NCBI GenBank assembly: GCA_050110875.1
Contig: CP188828.1
Span: 1,240,001 to 1,304,000 of the forward strand
DNA from: Methyloligella sp050110875
GTDB lineage: Bacteria > Pseudomonadota > Alphaproteobacteria > Rhizobiales > Methyloligellaceae
Direction: 5' to 3'
Length of the DNA: 64,000 bases
Position 1 is the first letter of the stretch. Every line of letters starts with the position of its first letter. Under the pieces are notes generated by a model. That model was not told the DNA's origin, searched no databases, and was given only the letters and a program-made list of their open reading frames with translations. The translations under genes and the position numbers were made by a program. Of the stretch, positions 1-8,239 are shown one piece after another.

Positions 1-583
1 CGAGCCCTTCCCGCCAGCGGGCCGGGAACTCCGGATCGAAGCGGCGGTAGAAGAGGGTCATCAGGAGCGTCGCGACCAGGATTATCAGGCCGATCAGCGC
101 ATAGACCCGCAGGAAGCCGCCTTCATGGAGGCCGGTCAGGACCTCTCCGAAACTCGCGCCCTGATCGTCGTTGACCATGATGCGGAGACCGCCATCGAAC
201 CATGGCTGGGTGAACTCGATCCGCTGGGCGCGGCCTTCCGTGACCGACAGGTTGGTCACCGCGATGTCGATCTCGTCATCGGCCGTCGCGTCGACGAGGC
301 TGCGGAAGTTGTCGTAATCCTTGTACTTCCATTTCAGGCCGAGCCGGTTGGCGACCATTTCCCAAAGCTCGATGGAAAGGCCTTTGACGCGGTCCTTCTC
401 CTCCATAACGAAGGGCGGGCTGTCCGTGATGCCGACAGTGAGAACTTTTTCCGTCGAGGCCGGTGACGGATCGCTCTCCTGCGCGGCGACATTCGCCGGC
501 GCAGCGGCCATGAGAATGAGCAGGCCAACGACGAAATGCGACAGACGCCGAAAGGCCGGCGGGATGCTCCGGAAAGGTATCAT
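1..583 (-). CDS. Prokaryotic ionotropic glutamate receptor-like protein (5' part only)
   Basis: About 194 codons are visible, starting at the ATG at 583; the 3' part lies beyond the left edge. An N-terminal signal peptide ending near AANVAAQ-type residues (about 1-35) is followed by the first lobe of a family 3 solute-binding domain (about 45-150), with typical stretches such as VGITDSPPFVMEE and FTQPWFDGGLRIMV. A hydrophobic segment at about 160-182 (ALIGLIILVATLLMTLFYRR) then interrupts the domain. A membrane helix after lobe 1 is the layout of GluR0-type receptors, where a K+-channel-like pore is inserted into a periplasmic binding domain. The pore loop and second lobe cannot be checked here. 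A membrane-anchored solute-binding protein without a pore is the alternative. Confidence 0.7.
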   Translation of the reverse strand, partial: MIPFRSIPPAFRRLSHFVVGLLILMAAAPANVAAQESDPSPASTEKVLTVGITDSPPFVMEEKDRVKGLSIELWEMVANRLGLKWKYKDYDNFRSLVDATADDEIDIAVTNLSVTEGRAQRIEFTQPWFDGGLRIMVNDDQGASFGEVLTGLHEGGFLRVYALIGLIILVATLLMTLFYRRFDPEFPARWREGL

Positions 584-719
584 CGGTCGGAAAGTATCGA
601 GCAGTCTGAAAGAGCCGTCTAGGGAAGCTTTGTCCGGCAGCCTATCGCCGAACGGTTTTGAATAGATGACTCCCCGGATGCGAAATTTAGCGAGTCCGGC
701 CCAGGCCGCTGAATATCGG

Positions 720-743
720 CGGTCGCTCCCGCAAGAGCGACCG
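720..743. other. Perfect 9-bp inverted repeat (hairpin)
   Basis: CGGTCGCTC, a 6-nt loop, then GAGCGACCG. It lies between the glutamate-receptor-like gene start and the terminator near 780. No T-run follows on either strand, so it is not clearly a terminator; it may be a second RNA-end structure or an operator. Confidence 0.4.
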
Positions 744-764
744 TGCTGCATCTCTTCAATGAAA

Positions 765-791
765 CAAAAGGCCGCCCGATGAGGCGGCCTT
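765..791 (-). terminator. Rho-independent terminator of the sulfotransferase gene run
   Basis: Read on the minus strand, a 9-bp stem (AAGGCCGCC / GGCGGCCTT) is followed by TTGTTTC. It sits 26 nt beyond the stop of the JmjC/cupin-like gene and would end the minus-strand transcription unit coming from the right. Confidence 0.75.
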
Positions 792-816
792 CATGCTCGG
801 TCGTTTTTCGGATGCG

Positions 817-1767
817 CTAGTTCGCGAGGCCTTCCTCGTTCTTCTGGCCGCGATAGTAGTAGTTCGCGTTCTTGCCGAGAGCGATCTTGCGGAACAGCTT
901 CCGCAGCTCCTCGGATTTGCGCAAGGGCGAAGCGATGGCCGAGGCGGTCGCGATGAAGGCGATCTTGGTCGCGTCCCAAGTGGGATGGACACCGGGCGCC
1001 GCTTGCGGAAACCCGCGGTCGCGCAGCATCGCATTGGCGATATAGAGCTGGTTCCGCCGCTTGGTCGCCTTCGTCTTCCAGGTGATGGCGACGGAGATCG
1101 AGTAGCTATCCTTGGTCTTCACATAGTGAGGCCAGAGATAGGGCACGAAGACCCCTTCGCCCGGCTTCAAGTCGTTATGCATGGCGCGGGGCTCGAAGCT
1201 GTCGTCGAACGTCACGTTCCGGTGCTTGGTGATGCAGTGTTCGATCTGATCCTCGTTGGCGAGGGAGCGGTCCTGGTTGTCGAAGATGCTGAACAGCTTG
1301 TCGCCGTGGATTTGGACGAAGAAATTGTCCTCGCTGTCGATATGGAACGGCGTCGTCGAGCGGGGCGAGGAGACGAACAGAAAGCCTTCGACATTGGAGA
1401 AGCCGGCCTCGCGCAAGGACGAATAGCCTTGGGCATGGGCGACGGAGAGGAGCGCATCCTCCAATAGCTGCTTATAGGCGGGGTGAGCCTCGATCTTCTT
1501 CAGCACCATCCAAGCCCCGGCGGTTTCCACGCGCTTCACGATCTCCTCCGGCGGAAGGTCGACGAGCGGCGTCGCATCGGGATCCTGGCTGACCGAGGCC
1601 TGTCCGGAATTGTATTCGATCTGATCGCGCGGCAAGGCGCGGACGAGATCCAGGATAGCGTCCAGGGTGAGGCGCGGATCGTTCTCCAGATTGTGGGTGA
1701 TCCGGAAGGGCTTGTTGGGGAAGAGCGTCTCGAACGCATCGCGCTCGGCAGTCAGCACGTCGGTCAT
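817..1767 (-). CDS. Cupin-like (JmjC-type) 2-oxoglutarate/Fe(II) oxygenase-like protein
   Basis: A 316-residue cytosolic protein with a cupin/JmjC-like fold. A candidate iron-binding triad is visible: H142-x-D144 in TTPFHIDSEDNFF, and H214 in VPYLWPHYVKT. These fit the HxD...H motif of FIH-like hydroxylases, which use Fe(II) and 2-oxoglutarate to hydroxylate proteins or small molecules. The ATG overlaps the stop of the acyltransferase gene by 4 nt, so the two are probably translated together. It is the last gene of the minus-strand sulfotransferase run, 26 nt before a terminator. The substrate cannot be read from sequence; a non-enzymatic cupin is possible but less likely given the intact triad. 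Confidence 0.75.
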   Translation of the reverse strand: MTDVLTAERDAFETLFPNKPFRITHNLENDPRLTLDAILDLVRALPRDQIEYNSGQASVSQDPDATPLVDLPPEEIVKRVETAGAWMVLKKIEAHPAYKQLLEDALLSVAHAQGYSSLREAGFSNVEGFLFVSSPRSTTPFHIDSEDNFFVQIHGDKLFSIFDNQDRSLANEDQIEHCITKHRNVTFDDSFEPRAMHNDLKPGEGVFVPYLWPHYVKTKDSYSISVAITWKTKATKRRNQLYIANAMLRDRGFPQAAPGVHPTWDATKIAFIATASAIASPLRKSEELRKLFRKIALGKNANYYYRGQKNEEGLAN

Positions 1768-2966
1768 GTTCTTCTCTTTCTTTTGAGACTGGTTAAGCCC
1801 CCATCGGAAAATCTCAGATAGATGTCCTTGGCGTGCTTGCGCAGCGCCGACCGGCTCTTCAAGGCTGCGATGCAGAGCTTGGGAAGGACCCCGCGCTTGG
1901 TGGGAATGAGCATGTCGCCGATGCGGCGGCGCTCGCGCCAGACATGGTCGATCATCGGGTGGCCGGGCGCGGCGGTTGAATCGATATAGTCGATCTCCGG
2001 ATGCTCGGACAGATAGCGCGTCAGGAAGACGGTGAGCTGCACGCCGGGCGAATAGCGGGAATAGACCTCGTTATAAGCGGTCTTGAAATAGAGGGCGCTG
2101 CGGCCGGAGCGGATCACGATGCCGGAGGCGATCGTCTCGCCATTCGAGGTCAGCTCGAAGATCTTGATGGCGCCGCGGGCGGCGAGATGGCGGGCCGCAT
2201 CGGTGATGAAGGCGCGGTCGGACTGGTCCTGGGCAAGGCTCGATCCCTTGGCGCCCTTCCACCCCGTCGCTTCCAGGGTGAGAAAGCGTCCCAGCGCGGC
2301 GAGGATCTCGGGTTCGGTGTTGGAGATTCTCCAGGCGACAGGGCCCATATCTTCCAGCCGGTTGCGCTGGCGGCGAAGCTCCTTGAGCTTCTTGCTGCCC
2401 ATGCCGTTGCGTAAGTAGTCTTCCGCATCTTCGGGCGTCGCGAGGGCGGCGCGCTCATGAACGTTGATGAGTTGAGCCGAGAGGCCGCGGGCGGCGAGGG
2501 CCGTTTCGATCGCCTTGGCGGCGGGGCTGTCGAGCGCCACCATGGGGAGGCCGATGGCGGCGATCCCCCGATCTGCCGCGCCGTCGATCAGCGCGCCTAC
2601 GATCTCTGCGATATCGTCTCCCGCCAGCAAGGGCGTTCCCAAGGTAACGTAGGGGAAGAGCCCGATAGCGGCAGGGATCGGCAGCTTCAAGGTGCGGAAG
2701 GCACTCCGGAACGGGATCAAACCGGTAAGGGCGCCGTTTGCGTCCTTGCTTTGCAGGACCTTGCATTCTCCCGGCGCCAGCATGTGGCGGCAAACGGATC
2801 GCAGAAAGCAAGGATCGTAAAAGGCGTTCGAATCCGCAGCGGTATCGGCCAGAGTTTGCCAGCGATGGGGCCTCACCAGGTCGAGCGCCGCCAGCCGGCC
2901 CTCAGGGAGCCGGATCGAATCTTGGGCCGAGATCCGGGGGTTTTTGGCTTGCGCCAAGCTTGTCAT
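1764..2966 (-). CDS. CelD/BcsL-like GNAT-fold acyltransferase
   Basis: A 400-residue soluble protein of the Acetyltransf_6 (CelD/FemAB-like) type. The second half, about residues 185-330, carries the recognisable core: GSKKLKELRRQRNRL, then a GNAT fold ending in SGRSALYFKTAYNEVYSRYS and GVQLTVFLTRYL. Such proteins transfer acyl or aminoacyl groups in polysaccharide, peptide or lipid modification; the exact reaction is unknown. The stop overlaps the start of the JmjC/cupin-like gene by 4 nt, implying a functional pair. The sulfotransferase ends 160 nt upstream on the same strand, so this may belong to one long operon. Confidence 0.75.
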   Translation of the reverse strand: MTSLAQAKNPRISAQDSIRLPEGRLAALDLVRPHRWQTLADTAADSNAFYDPCFLRSVCRHMLAPGECKVLQSKDANGALTGLIPFRSAFRTLKLPIPAAIGLFPYVTLGTPLLAGDDIAEIVGALIDGAADRGIAAIGLPMVALDSPAAKAIETALAARGLSAQLINVHERAALATPEDAEDYLRNGMGSKKLKELRRQRNRLEDMGPVAWRISNTEPEILAALGRFLTLEATGWKGAKGSSLAQDQSDRAFITDAARHLAARGAIKIFELTSNGETIASGIVIRSGRSALYFKTAYNEVYSRYSPGVQLTVFLTRYLSEHPEIDYIDSTAAPGHPMIDHVWRERRRIGDMLIPTKRGVLPKLCIAALKSRSALRKHAKDIYLRFSDGGLTSLKRKRRT

Positions 2967-3126
2967 CGAGGGCCGCTCCGAGGTCCATCAACGGACGAAG
3001 GCGTTTTACAACGCGGCGCCGATAACACGGCGGGAAAGCTCTCGTTTGCGTTAATGGGGGCGGAATTCTGCGCTTAAGGTTAAAGCGAACGGTCTGCACG
3101 GGTTGGAGATGGATACGAACGTGCGA

Positions 3127-4260
3127 TCAGCTTGCGGATCGGCCGTAGCCGAAGCGCTTGGCCACGGCCTCGGTCCGGTCGCGGATCGCGCGGATCTCCG
3201 CTTGGCTGAAAGACGGCTCGTAATAGGTGGGCGCGCTCACGGTTTCGCGAGCGACGCCGGTCAGACCGTCATCCTTCAGATCGCAATGATCGAGGATGGC
3301 GGCGAGCGTCCCGCCGGGATTCGCACAGAGATCCTCATAGCGTACGACGAGCGCGGCCTCGGCCATTTCCGGATCCTCGAGGATCTCCGCCACATGGCCG
3401 TAGACGGATGCCCAATGGGCGGCCCAGCCGGCGACCTCCTCGCCGTCGGACCATAGCCGCGCCACCTCCGCCGCCGTGCCATCGACATTGATCGGCTGAC
3501 GGTTGAGACCGAACTCGAAATGGCCGGTCCGGCGCATATGATCCAGAATGCGCGGGTCCGCGCCCTCCCATTCGACGAATAGCTTGTGCTGCTTCATCAG
3601 CGAGGCGATGTGCCAGACGGGATCGCGCACCGGCACGATGAAGCGGGCATCGGGAAAGAGCTTTCTCAGATAGGGCAGGCGCGTGACGTTGTAGTTGCCC
3701 TTGGAGAGGTAGCGTGTGGCGCCGCGCAGGGCGAGAAGCTTGCGGATGTGATCGCGGTAGAAGGTCTCGAAGCGAGGATTGCGGGAATAGGCGCCAAAGG
3801 CGGCATTGCTGCCAGCCTCGTGCAGATGGGGGAAGAAGGCCATCCATATGACCTCTTCGAAGGCTTCCGGGCTTTCAGGCGTCACCTTGATCCGATCGCG
3901 ATGGGCACGTTCGGCGGCCTCTTGCCGGGTCTGGCCGGCCCGGTCGACGAACCAGTTCCACATCCAGGGCGTCAGCACCAGGGGGAAGTCCCGATAACGA
4001 TGCGCGGCCGTATCGCGGTGGCGCGCCAAGAGCTCGAGGAGAATCGTGCTGCCGGCGCGGGCGAGGCCTGCGATATAGATCGGCCGGTCGGGCGCCGTGC
4101 CTTCGATCCGGTCCTGAAGAAGATTGGTTTCCCAATTGCCGAGGCCGATCCAGAAGCGTGGGTAGCGCTCCAGCAGGCCGCCCAGCCGATCCGCCCAGAG
4201 ATCGATCTCCGGCGTGGCTTTCCCGTTCTTCGACTTCGCCGTTGACGCGGCGCTCGTCAT
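3127..4260 (-). CDS. PAPS-dependent sulfotransferase family protein
   Basis: A 377-residue protein. The PAPS 5'-phosphosulfate loop is visible at about 64-73 (AGLARAGST), and the 3'-phosphate motif at about 207-222 (FIVPVRDPVWHIASLM), both in the order usual for cytosolic sulfotransferases. The family moves sulfate from PAPS to a hydroxyl or amine of an acceptor, which is unknown here. I chose the ATG at 4260 because it overlaps the upstream gene's stop as ATGA; the frame is open to 4449, but that extra part has no protein-like character. The neighbours (two small membrane proteins, an arylsulfotransferase-like protein and an anion exporter) suggest a dedicated sulfation pathway. Confidence 0.85.
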   Translation of the reverse strand: MTSAASTAKSKNGKATPEIDLWADRLGGLLERYPRFWIGLGNWETNLLQDRIEGTAPDRPIYIAGLARAGSTILLELLARHRDTAAHRYRDFPLVLTPWMWNWFVDRAGQTRQEAAERAHRDRIKVTPESPEAFEEVIWMAFFPHLHEAGSNAAFGAYSRNPRFETFYRDHIRKLLALRGATRYLSKGNYNVTRLPYLRKLFPDARFIVPVRDPVWHIASLMKQHKLFVEWEGADPRILDHMRRTGHFEFGLNRQPINVDGTAAEVARLWSDGEEVAGWAAHWASVYGHVAEILEDPEMAEAALVVRYEDLCANPGGTLAAILDHCDLKDDGLTGVARETVSAPTYYEPSFSQAEIRAIRDRTEAVAKRFGYGRSAS

Positions 4261-4976
4261 GCGATCCGCCGGACGGATTTGAAGGTCATGGCGAAGGCGA
4301 ACATGGCCGCCAGAAAAAGAATCTCCCAGCCGCGCATCCAGGACGGTCCGAAGGGGACGATCTGCTGGCGAGGAAGCGCGATATCGATGCGGTCGAAGGG
4401 AAGATTGTCGTCGAGATAGCCGGCCGGGTTGCCGATCAGCGTGTTCCACCAGAACCGTTTATGGACGACCGGGACGGGTTGCTTGATGGCGATATCGGCC
4501 ACGGGTTCGCCCTGCGTATCGATGACCTTTGCATGGGGCGTTCCCTCGCCCGTGCCGACCAGGCGGCCTTCGTAGTTTCCGGGAACCGAGACGCTCACCG
4601 GCTCGTCCGGCGGGGGAAAATCCGCACCGTAATGGCTGTCGAGCCAGACGATGACGAAGAGCAGGGGAAGGGATGCGGCGATCGTGGCGGGGAAAACCAG
4701 TCCGATCCGCCGTAAGGCGAGGCCGATCATACGACGCAATTCGGGCCAGGCCTCGGAAAACTCTCCGTCGAAGGATGCGACCCGATTTTGGCTCGCTTGA
4801 AATTCCTTCATGACCGCCGCAATGCGGTCTTGCGGCGACAGCAGGCGATAGATCTCCATGGAGAGGATCGCCGCCAGCGCGGCCCAAAGCAGAAGCTTCA
4901 CCGCCGGCGGAAGAAACGGTGTCAGCCAATCGTCAACGGCAGAGAGCGTCGGCGAGGGGAGATCGAGCAAACCCAT
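4257..4976 (-). CDS. Three-TM membrane protein, possibly EMC3/TMCO1-like (Oxa1 superfamily)
   Basis: A 239-residue membrane protein with hydrophobic segments at about 24-41, 93-111 and 213-232. After the first helix comes a charged helical stretch (EIYRLLSPQDRIAAVMKEFQ). This resembles the cytosolic coiled coil after TM1 in DUF106/EMC3-type insertases, but I cannot prove homology by eye. Between TM2 and TM3 lies about 100 residues of probably extracytoplasmic beta-rich sequence, which EMC3 proteins lack. It starts 9 nt after the stop of the GPGAG membrane protein and ends in an ATGA overlap with the sulfotransferase. A role in membrane assembly or anchoring of the sulfation machinery is inference. 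Confidence 0.6.
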   Translation of the reverse strand: MGLLDLPSPTLSAVDDWLTPFLPPAVKLLLWAALAAILSMEIYRLLSPQDRIAAVMKEFQASQNRVASFDGEFSEAWPELRRMIGLALRRIGLVFPATIAASLPLLFVIVWLDSHYGADFPPPDEPVSVSVPGNYEGRLVGTGEGTPHAKVIDTQGEPVADIAIKQPVPVVHKRFWWNTLIGNPAGYLDDNLPFDRIDIALPRQQIVPFGPSWMRGWEILFLAAMFAFAMTFKSVRRIA

Positions 4977-4985
4977 GGCACCACC

Positions 4986-5336
4986 TCAGCGATGCTGCTC
5001 GTCCAGGCGGCTCGATGGCGCTGCCTCCATAGAGGAAGCGGTCGCTTCGGGTTTGCCTCCGGCGTTCCGGCGCCGGCGCAGGAAGCGCCGTACCGGCCAG
5101 GCGAGGATGAAAAGGAAGGCCGTGGCGACGGCGGCGACGAGAGCCCAAAGAGCGCCCAGCAGGCTCAAGCCCGCACCGGGGCCGACATAGGCGCTGGCAT
5201 CGGTCGGTGCCAGCAAGACGGTCGCAAGGAGCGCACAGGAGAGCGCGGGAACGGTCCTGGCGATTGTCCGGACGGTGATCGTCTTGGAACAGATCGTTTT
5301 GGCGGTGTCGGTCTCTGTGGTGACGTTCTTCATCAT
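4986..5336 (-). CDS. Small GPGAG-motif membrane protein
   Basis: A 116-residue protein. A basic N-terminus leads into a hydrophobic signal-like segment (about 27-48) ending at ASA. Next comes AYVGPGAGLSLLGAL and a second membrane helix (about 55-78), followed by a basic stop-transfer (RRFLRRRR) and a polar tail. Short proteins of this layout, with a [DG]PGxG turn just before a helix, are common and uncharacterised. It overlaps the arylsulfotransferase-like gene by 4 nt and lies 9 nt from the next gene, so it is part of the same operon. Function unknown. Confidence 0.65.
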   Translation of the reverse strand: MMKNVTTETDTAKTICSKTITVRTIARTVPALSCALLATVLLAPTDASAYVGPGAGLSLLGALWALVAAVATAFLFILAWPVRRFLRRRRNAGGKPEATASSMEAAPSSRLDEQHR

Positions 5337-6739
5337 GGGCGAGCGTCCTCCGTTTGCTTTCGCGCCGATTTCTGCTCTTCTTTCAGAAGCGTTGGATCAA
5401 GCTTCGCTGGGTCGAGGCGCTCGGCCCATGCGACGATCGGAATCTGGTCCTCGTCCGGCCCGCCACGAACGGGGTTCACGAACTCCCAGGCGATATCCCC
5501 GTTTTTCGTTACCTCCAGGATGCGGCCGCCGTCGGATTCCGTGATGAGGGTGTTGCCATTCGACAGGCGCTGCTGCTCCGACCGGATATGACTGTCGAGC
5601 GGAGAGTCCGGTGTGCCTGCGTATTGCCAGACGATTTCCATCGTCGAGGGGTCGAATTCGATCACGCGGGAAACGCCATTCGGTTGCCGATAGTTCCCGA
5701 AATTGTCGAACATCAGGATATTGCCGTTGGGCAAAATGTCCGGATCGTGCTGCCCCAGCCATGGACCTCGCGTGGCCCATTCGATCTTCGATGTCTCCGG
5801 ATCGAACACCGCGATGGTGTGCAGATTGCGGAAGGAGAGAAGAATCTGCCCTTCCTTGCCGAAGGGGAAATTGGCGGCCTTCTCGCCGTCGATATATTCC
5901 ACCGTGTTGGTGTGGGTCGGGTCGGCCTCGCCGAAGCTCGAGATGGTGTAGAGGAGCTGGCGGTATTTCGAATCCGCCATGGCGGTGAACAGCCTGACTT
6001 TTTTCAGCTCCTCGCCGTCCGGCGACAAGACCACGAGGAAATCCTCCAGCCGCGGCCGCTGCAGATGGTCGAACCCCTTGGGACTGTCGTCGACGAATTC
6101 GTGGGTGAGGGCGTAGATCTTGCCGTCGGGGGCGATAATGACTTGGTGATGAGCGTGGCCGGGATAACGCCAGATCACCTCCGAATTGCGGTCGATCTTA
6201 ATCAGCCCGTATCCGTACGGCGTGTCGCCGACGCCCTCGTAGAGGACGAGAAGGTCGCCGTTGGGATAGACGTGGGCTTGACGGAAATAGATATGGCTGT
6301 CCGGCTGCGGGTTCTTCGTGCTGCCGGTGCCGGCTGGAAAGGCGGCGCTGTAGGGCTTGGTCCAGGAATGCAGGACCGCGCCTTTCGCATCGATCAGGTA
6401 GGCGGAGGGTTCGTTGCCCGATGTGTAAAGGGTGGGGCCCCCCTCCATCTCGCCCGATTTCTCGGTGGTAACGCCCCTGTCCTTGCGTCGCTCCGGATAC
6501 CAGAGATCCGTTTTTATGACGTCCTGGCCTTGCGCGTATTTGGCGTAGAGAGCCTTGCCGCCGATATAGGCGCGCGTGATCTGCGGTCCCGGGAAATTGC
6601 CATTCAAGGTGACGAAGGCGCCCGCGAGGAAGATCACGATGGCGATCGCGACCAGGAACGTCGCGAAGAAGAGCCTATCGATCAGCGACGGGCTGCTCTC
6701 GGCGTTTCCCTGCGTATGTTTCAGCTCTCCGCTGCTCAT
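5333..6739 (-). CDS. Membrane-anchored arylsulfotransferase (ASST)-like beta-propeller protein
   Basis: A 468-residue protein with one N-terminal membrane helix (about 20-46) and a large domain that should face the periplasm. Repeated blade-like phrases are visible (PNGDLLVLYE, PDGKIYALTHEF, GQHDPDILPNGNILMFDN, LSNGNTLITES), as in the six-bladed propeller of bacterial arylsulfotransferases. In ASST enzymes a histidine is transiently sulfated and passes sulfate from a phenolic ester to another phenol without PAPS. Candidate histidines occur in GHAHHQV, GQHDPD and SHIRSEQ, but which one would be catalytic is not decided. It is the second gene in the run after the exporter. A purely structural propeller is possible. 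Confidence 0.75.
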   Translation of the reverse strand: MSSGELKHTQGNAESSPSLIDRLFFATFLVAIAIVIFLAGAFVTLNGNFPGPQITRAYIGGKALYAKYAQGQDVIKTDLWYPERRKDRGVTTEKSGEMEGGPTLYTSGNEPSAYLIDAKGAVLHSWTKPYSAAFPAGTGSTKNPQPDSHIYFRQAHVYPNGDLLVLYEGVGDTPYGYGLIKIDRNSEVIWRYPGHAHHQVIIAPDGKIYALTHEFVDDSPKGFDHLQRPRLEDFLVVLSPDGEELKKVRLFTAMADSKYRQLLYTISSFGEADPTHTNTVEYIDGEKAANFPFGKEGQILLSFRNLHTIAVFDPETSKIEWATRGPWLGQHDPDILPNGNILMFDNFGNYRQPNGVSRVIEFDPSTMEIVWQYAGTPDSPLDSHIRSEQQRLSNGNTLITESDGGRILEVTKNGDIAWEFVNPVRGGPDEDQIPIVAWAERLDPAKLDPTLLKEEQKSARKQTEDARP

Positions 6740-6829
6740 CGCGGAAGGATAGTATGCGACCGACCGGACCAGATTATGGCGCGATTTTAACCATGACTTG
6801 TCCTCGGATGCGCGCGGCGCGAGCGGGGG

Positions 6830-7660
6830 TCAGTGAAGCGCCGAGATCAGGAGCCTGGCGGATACCAGGATGAGGAAGATCGCGAAGGCGAGCTCCAGCT
6901 TGCGGCGAGAGATGCCGTGGGCGAGCCGAACGCCCAGGGGCGCGGCGGCGACGCTGACCGGAATAATCACCAGGGCGGCGGCGACGTTGACATAGCCGAG
7001 CGAGTAAGCGGGAAGGTCGGGATCGCCCCAGCCGGCCCAGATATAGCCGATGAGGCCGGGGATCGCGATGAGCGGCCCGAACCCGCTGGAGGTTGCCACG
7101 GCGCGTTGCATCGACCAGCCGAAGAGTACGAAGAGCGTGACGAAGAACATGCCGCCGCCGATGCTCATCAGGGTGGAGACGAGCCCGATTGCGAAGGCAA
7201 CGAGGCGGACTATCCCGTTATCGGGCAGCACGTCGCCGATGCGCCAGTCCTCGCGGCCGAGCAGCATCTTGATGCCGACAGCCGCGCCGAAGACGATCCA
7301 GACCCATTTCAGCGCCTCGCCCGAGACGATGGAGACCAGGGCGATGCCGGCCAACACGCCGCCAAGCACGAAGGGGGCGAGACGGATCAGCACATCCCGA
7401 TCCACGGCGTCGCGTTTCTTATGGGAAAGAAAGGAGCGCACCGCCGTCGGCACGATGACCGCGAAGGAGGTGCCGAGCACCATGGGCATCCGGACCTCGT
7501 CCTGAACGCCGAGAACCGTAAACAGCTCGAACAGCACCGGCACGAGAATGCCGCCGCCGCCGATACCGAGCAGGCCGGCAAGAAAGCCGGTGAGCACGCC
7601 GCCGGAGAGAAGGGCGATGACGAGGGTTATCAGCTCGCCGGTGGCAAGATCCGCCGTCAT
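6830..7660 (-). CDS. TauE/SafE family sulfite/sulfonate exporter
   Basis: About 276 residues with eight or so membrane helices. The family repeats are clear: FLAGLLGIGGGGILVPVLFE near the N-terminus and the second-half counterpart STLMSIGGGMFFVTLFV. TauE/SafE proteins export small sulfur-containing organic anions or sulfite. I chose the ATG at 7660; a TTG six nt upstream is possible, and neither has a strong ribosome site. It is the first gene of the minus-strand run leading through the arylsulfotransferase-like and sulfotransferase genes (90 nt gap to the next). That context fits disposal of a sulfur by-product, but this is inference. Confidence 0.85.
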   Translation of the reverse strand: MTADLATGELITLVIALLSGGVLTGFLAGLLGIGGGGILVPVLFELFTVLGVQDEVRMPMVLGTSFAVIVPTAVRSFLSHKKRDAVDRDVLIRLAPFVLGGVLAGIALVSIVSGEALKWVWIVFGAAVGIKMLLGREDWRIGDVLPDNGIVRLVAFAIGLVSTLMSIGGGMFFVTLFVLFGWSMQRAVATSSGFGPLIAIPGLIGYIWAGWGDPDLPAYSLGYVNVAAALVIIPVSVAAAPLGVRLAHGISRRKLELAFAIFLILVSARLLISALH

Positions 7661-7758
7661 GTTCAAATCCAGATTCGAACTTGGTCACGGACCTGCGGCC
7701 CGGCGCCGGGGAAGCACGAAATGCGAGTGCTACAAAAAACGATAGCGAAAAAGAACGC

Positions 7759-7793
7759 CAAAAAAGAATAGGCCCGGCGCTGGGCCGAGCCTA
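7759..7793 (-). terminator. Rho-independent terminator after the small secreted protein
   Basis: On the minus strand a 10-bp stem with G-U pairs (TAGGCTCGGC / GCCGGGCCTA) around a 5-nt loop is followed by TTCTTTTTT. It lies 35 nt past the stop of the secreted-protein gene and closes the RND-transporter unit. Confidence 0.8.
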
Positions 7794-7827
7794 ATCCGTT
7801 TCGAACGCTTCGGCGTATGGGAAAGCG

Positions 7828-8223
7828 CTATTGCTTGCGCAGGTTCATACTGCCGGTGCCGCGGGGGCTGCTGAAAGATACCGACTGGCTGCCGCCGCGT
7901 ACGGTGACCGTCAGACGGCCCGAGACATCAAATTGGGCGTTGTGGAAGTCGCCGACATAACGGCTGTCGTTGACTTGGAGCAGAGAGCCCGTCTGGCGAA
8001 ACTTGTTGGAGCTGGTCGCGCAAAGCGCGTTGACGCCAACGACCTTCGGGCTTTCACGGCGATAGGTGACCTTGCAGCGGATCGATTCGGCCTTGCCGTT
8101 CTTCGGATTGGCTGTGCCGCTGCCGCTCCAAGTGCCCTCGATACCCGAGGCGGCGGTGGCCGACAGGCTCGAGATTGCAAGGGCGAGCGGAGCCACAAAC
8201 AAAAGCAGTTTCCGCATATTCAT
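7828..8223 (-). CDS. Small secreted protein of unknown function
   Basis: 131 residues. The start at 8223 is set by a strong ribosome site (AAGGAGAA, 6 nt upstream); the frame is open further upstream but without one. A signal peptide (KLLLFVAPLALAISSLSATAA) is followed by a beta-rich mature part with SGIEGTWSGSGTANPKNGK and two cysteines, in SIRCKV and NALCAT, that could form a disulfide. The mature protein looks like a small beta-barrel or sandwich. It starts 16 nt after the stop of the RND transporter, so the two form an operon. I do not recognise a characterised family; a periplasmic partner of the transporter is one guess. Confidence 0.75.
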   Translation of the reverse strand: MNMRKLLLFVAPLALAISSLSATAASGIEGTWSGSGTANPKNGKAESIRCKVTYRRESPKVVGVNALCATSSNKFRQTGSLLQVNDSRYVGDFHNAQFDVSGRLTVTVRGGSQSVSFSSPRGTGSMNLRKQ

Positions 8224-8239
8224 CGTTCTCCTTGTGAGT

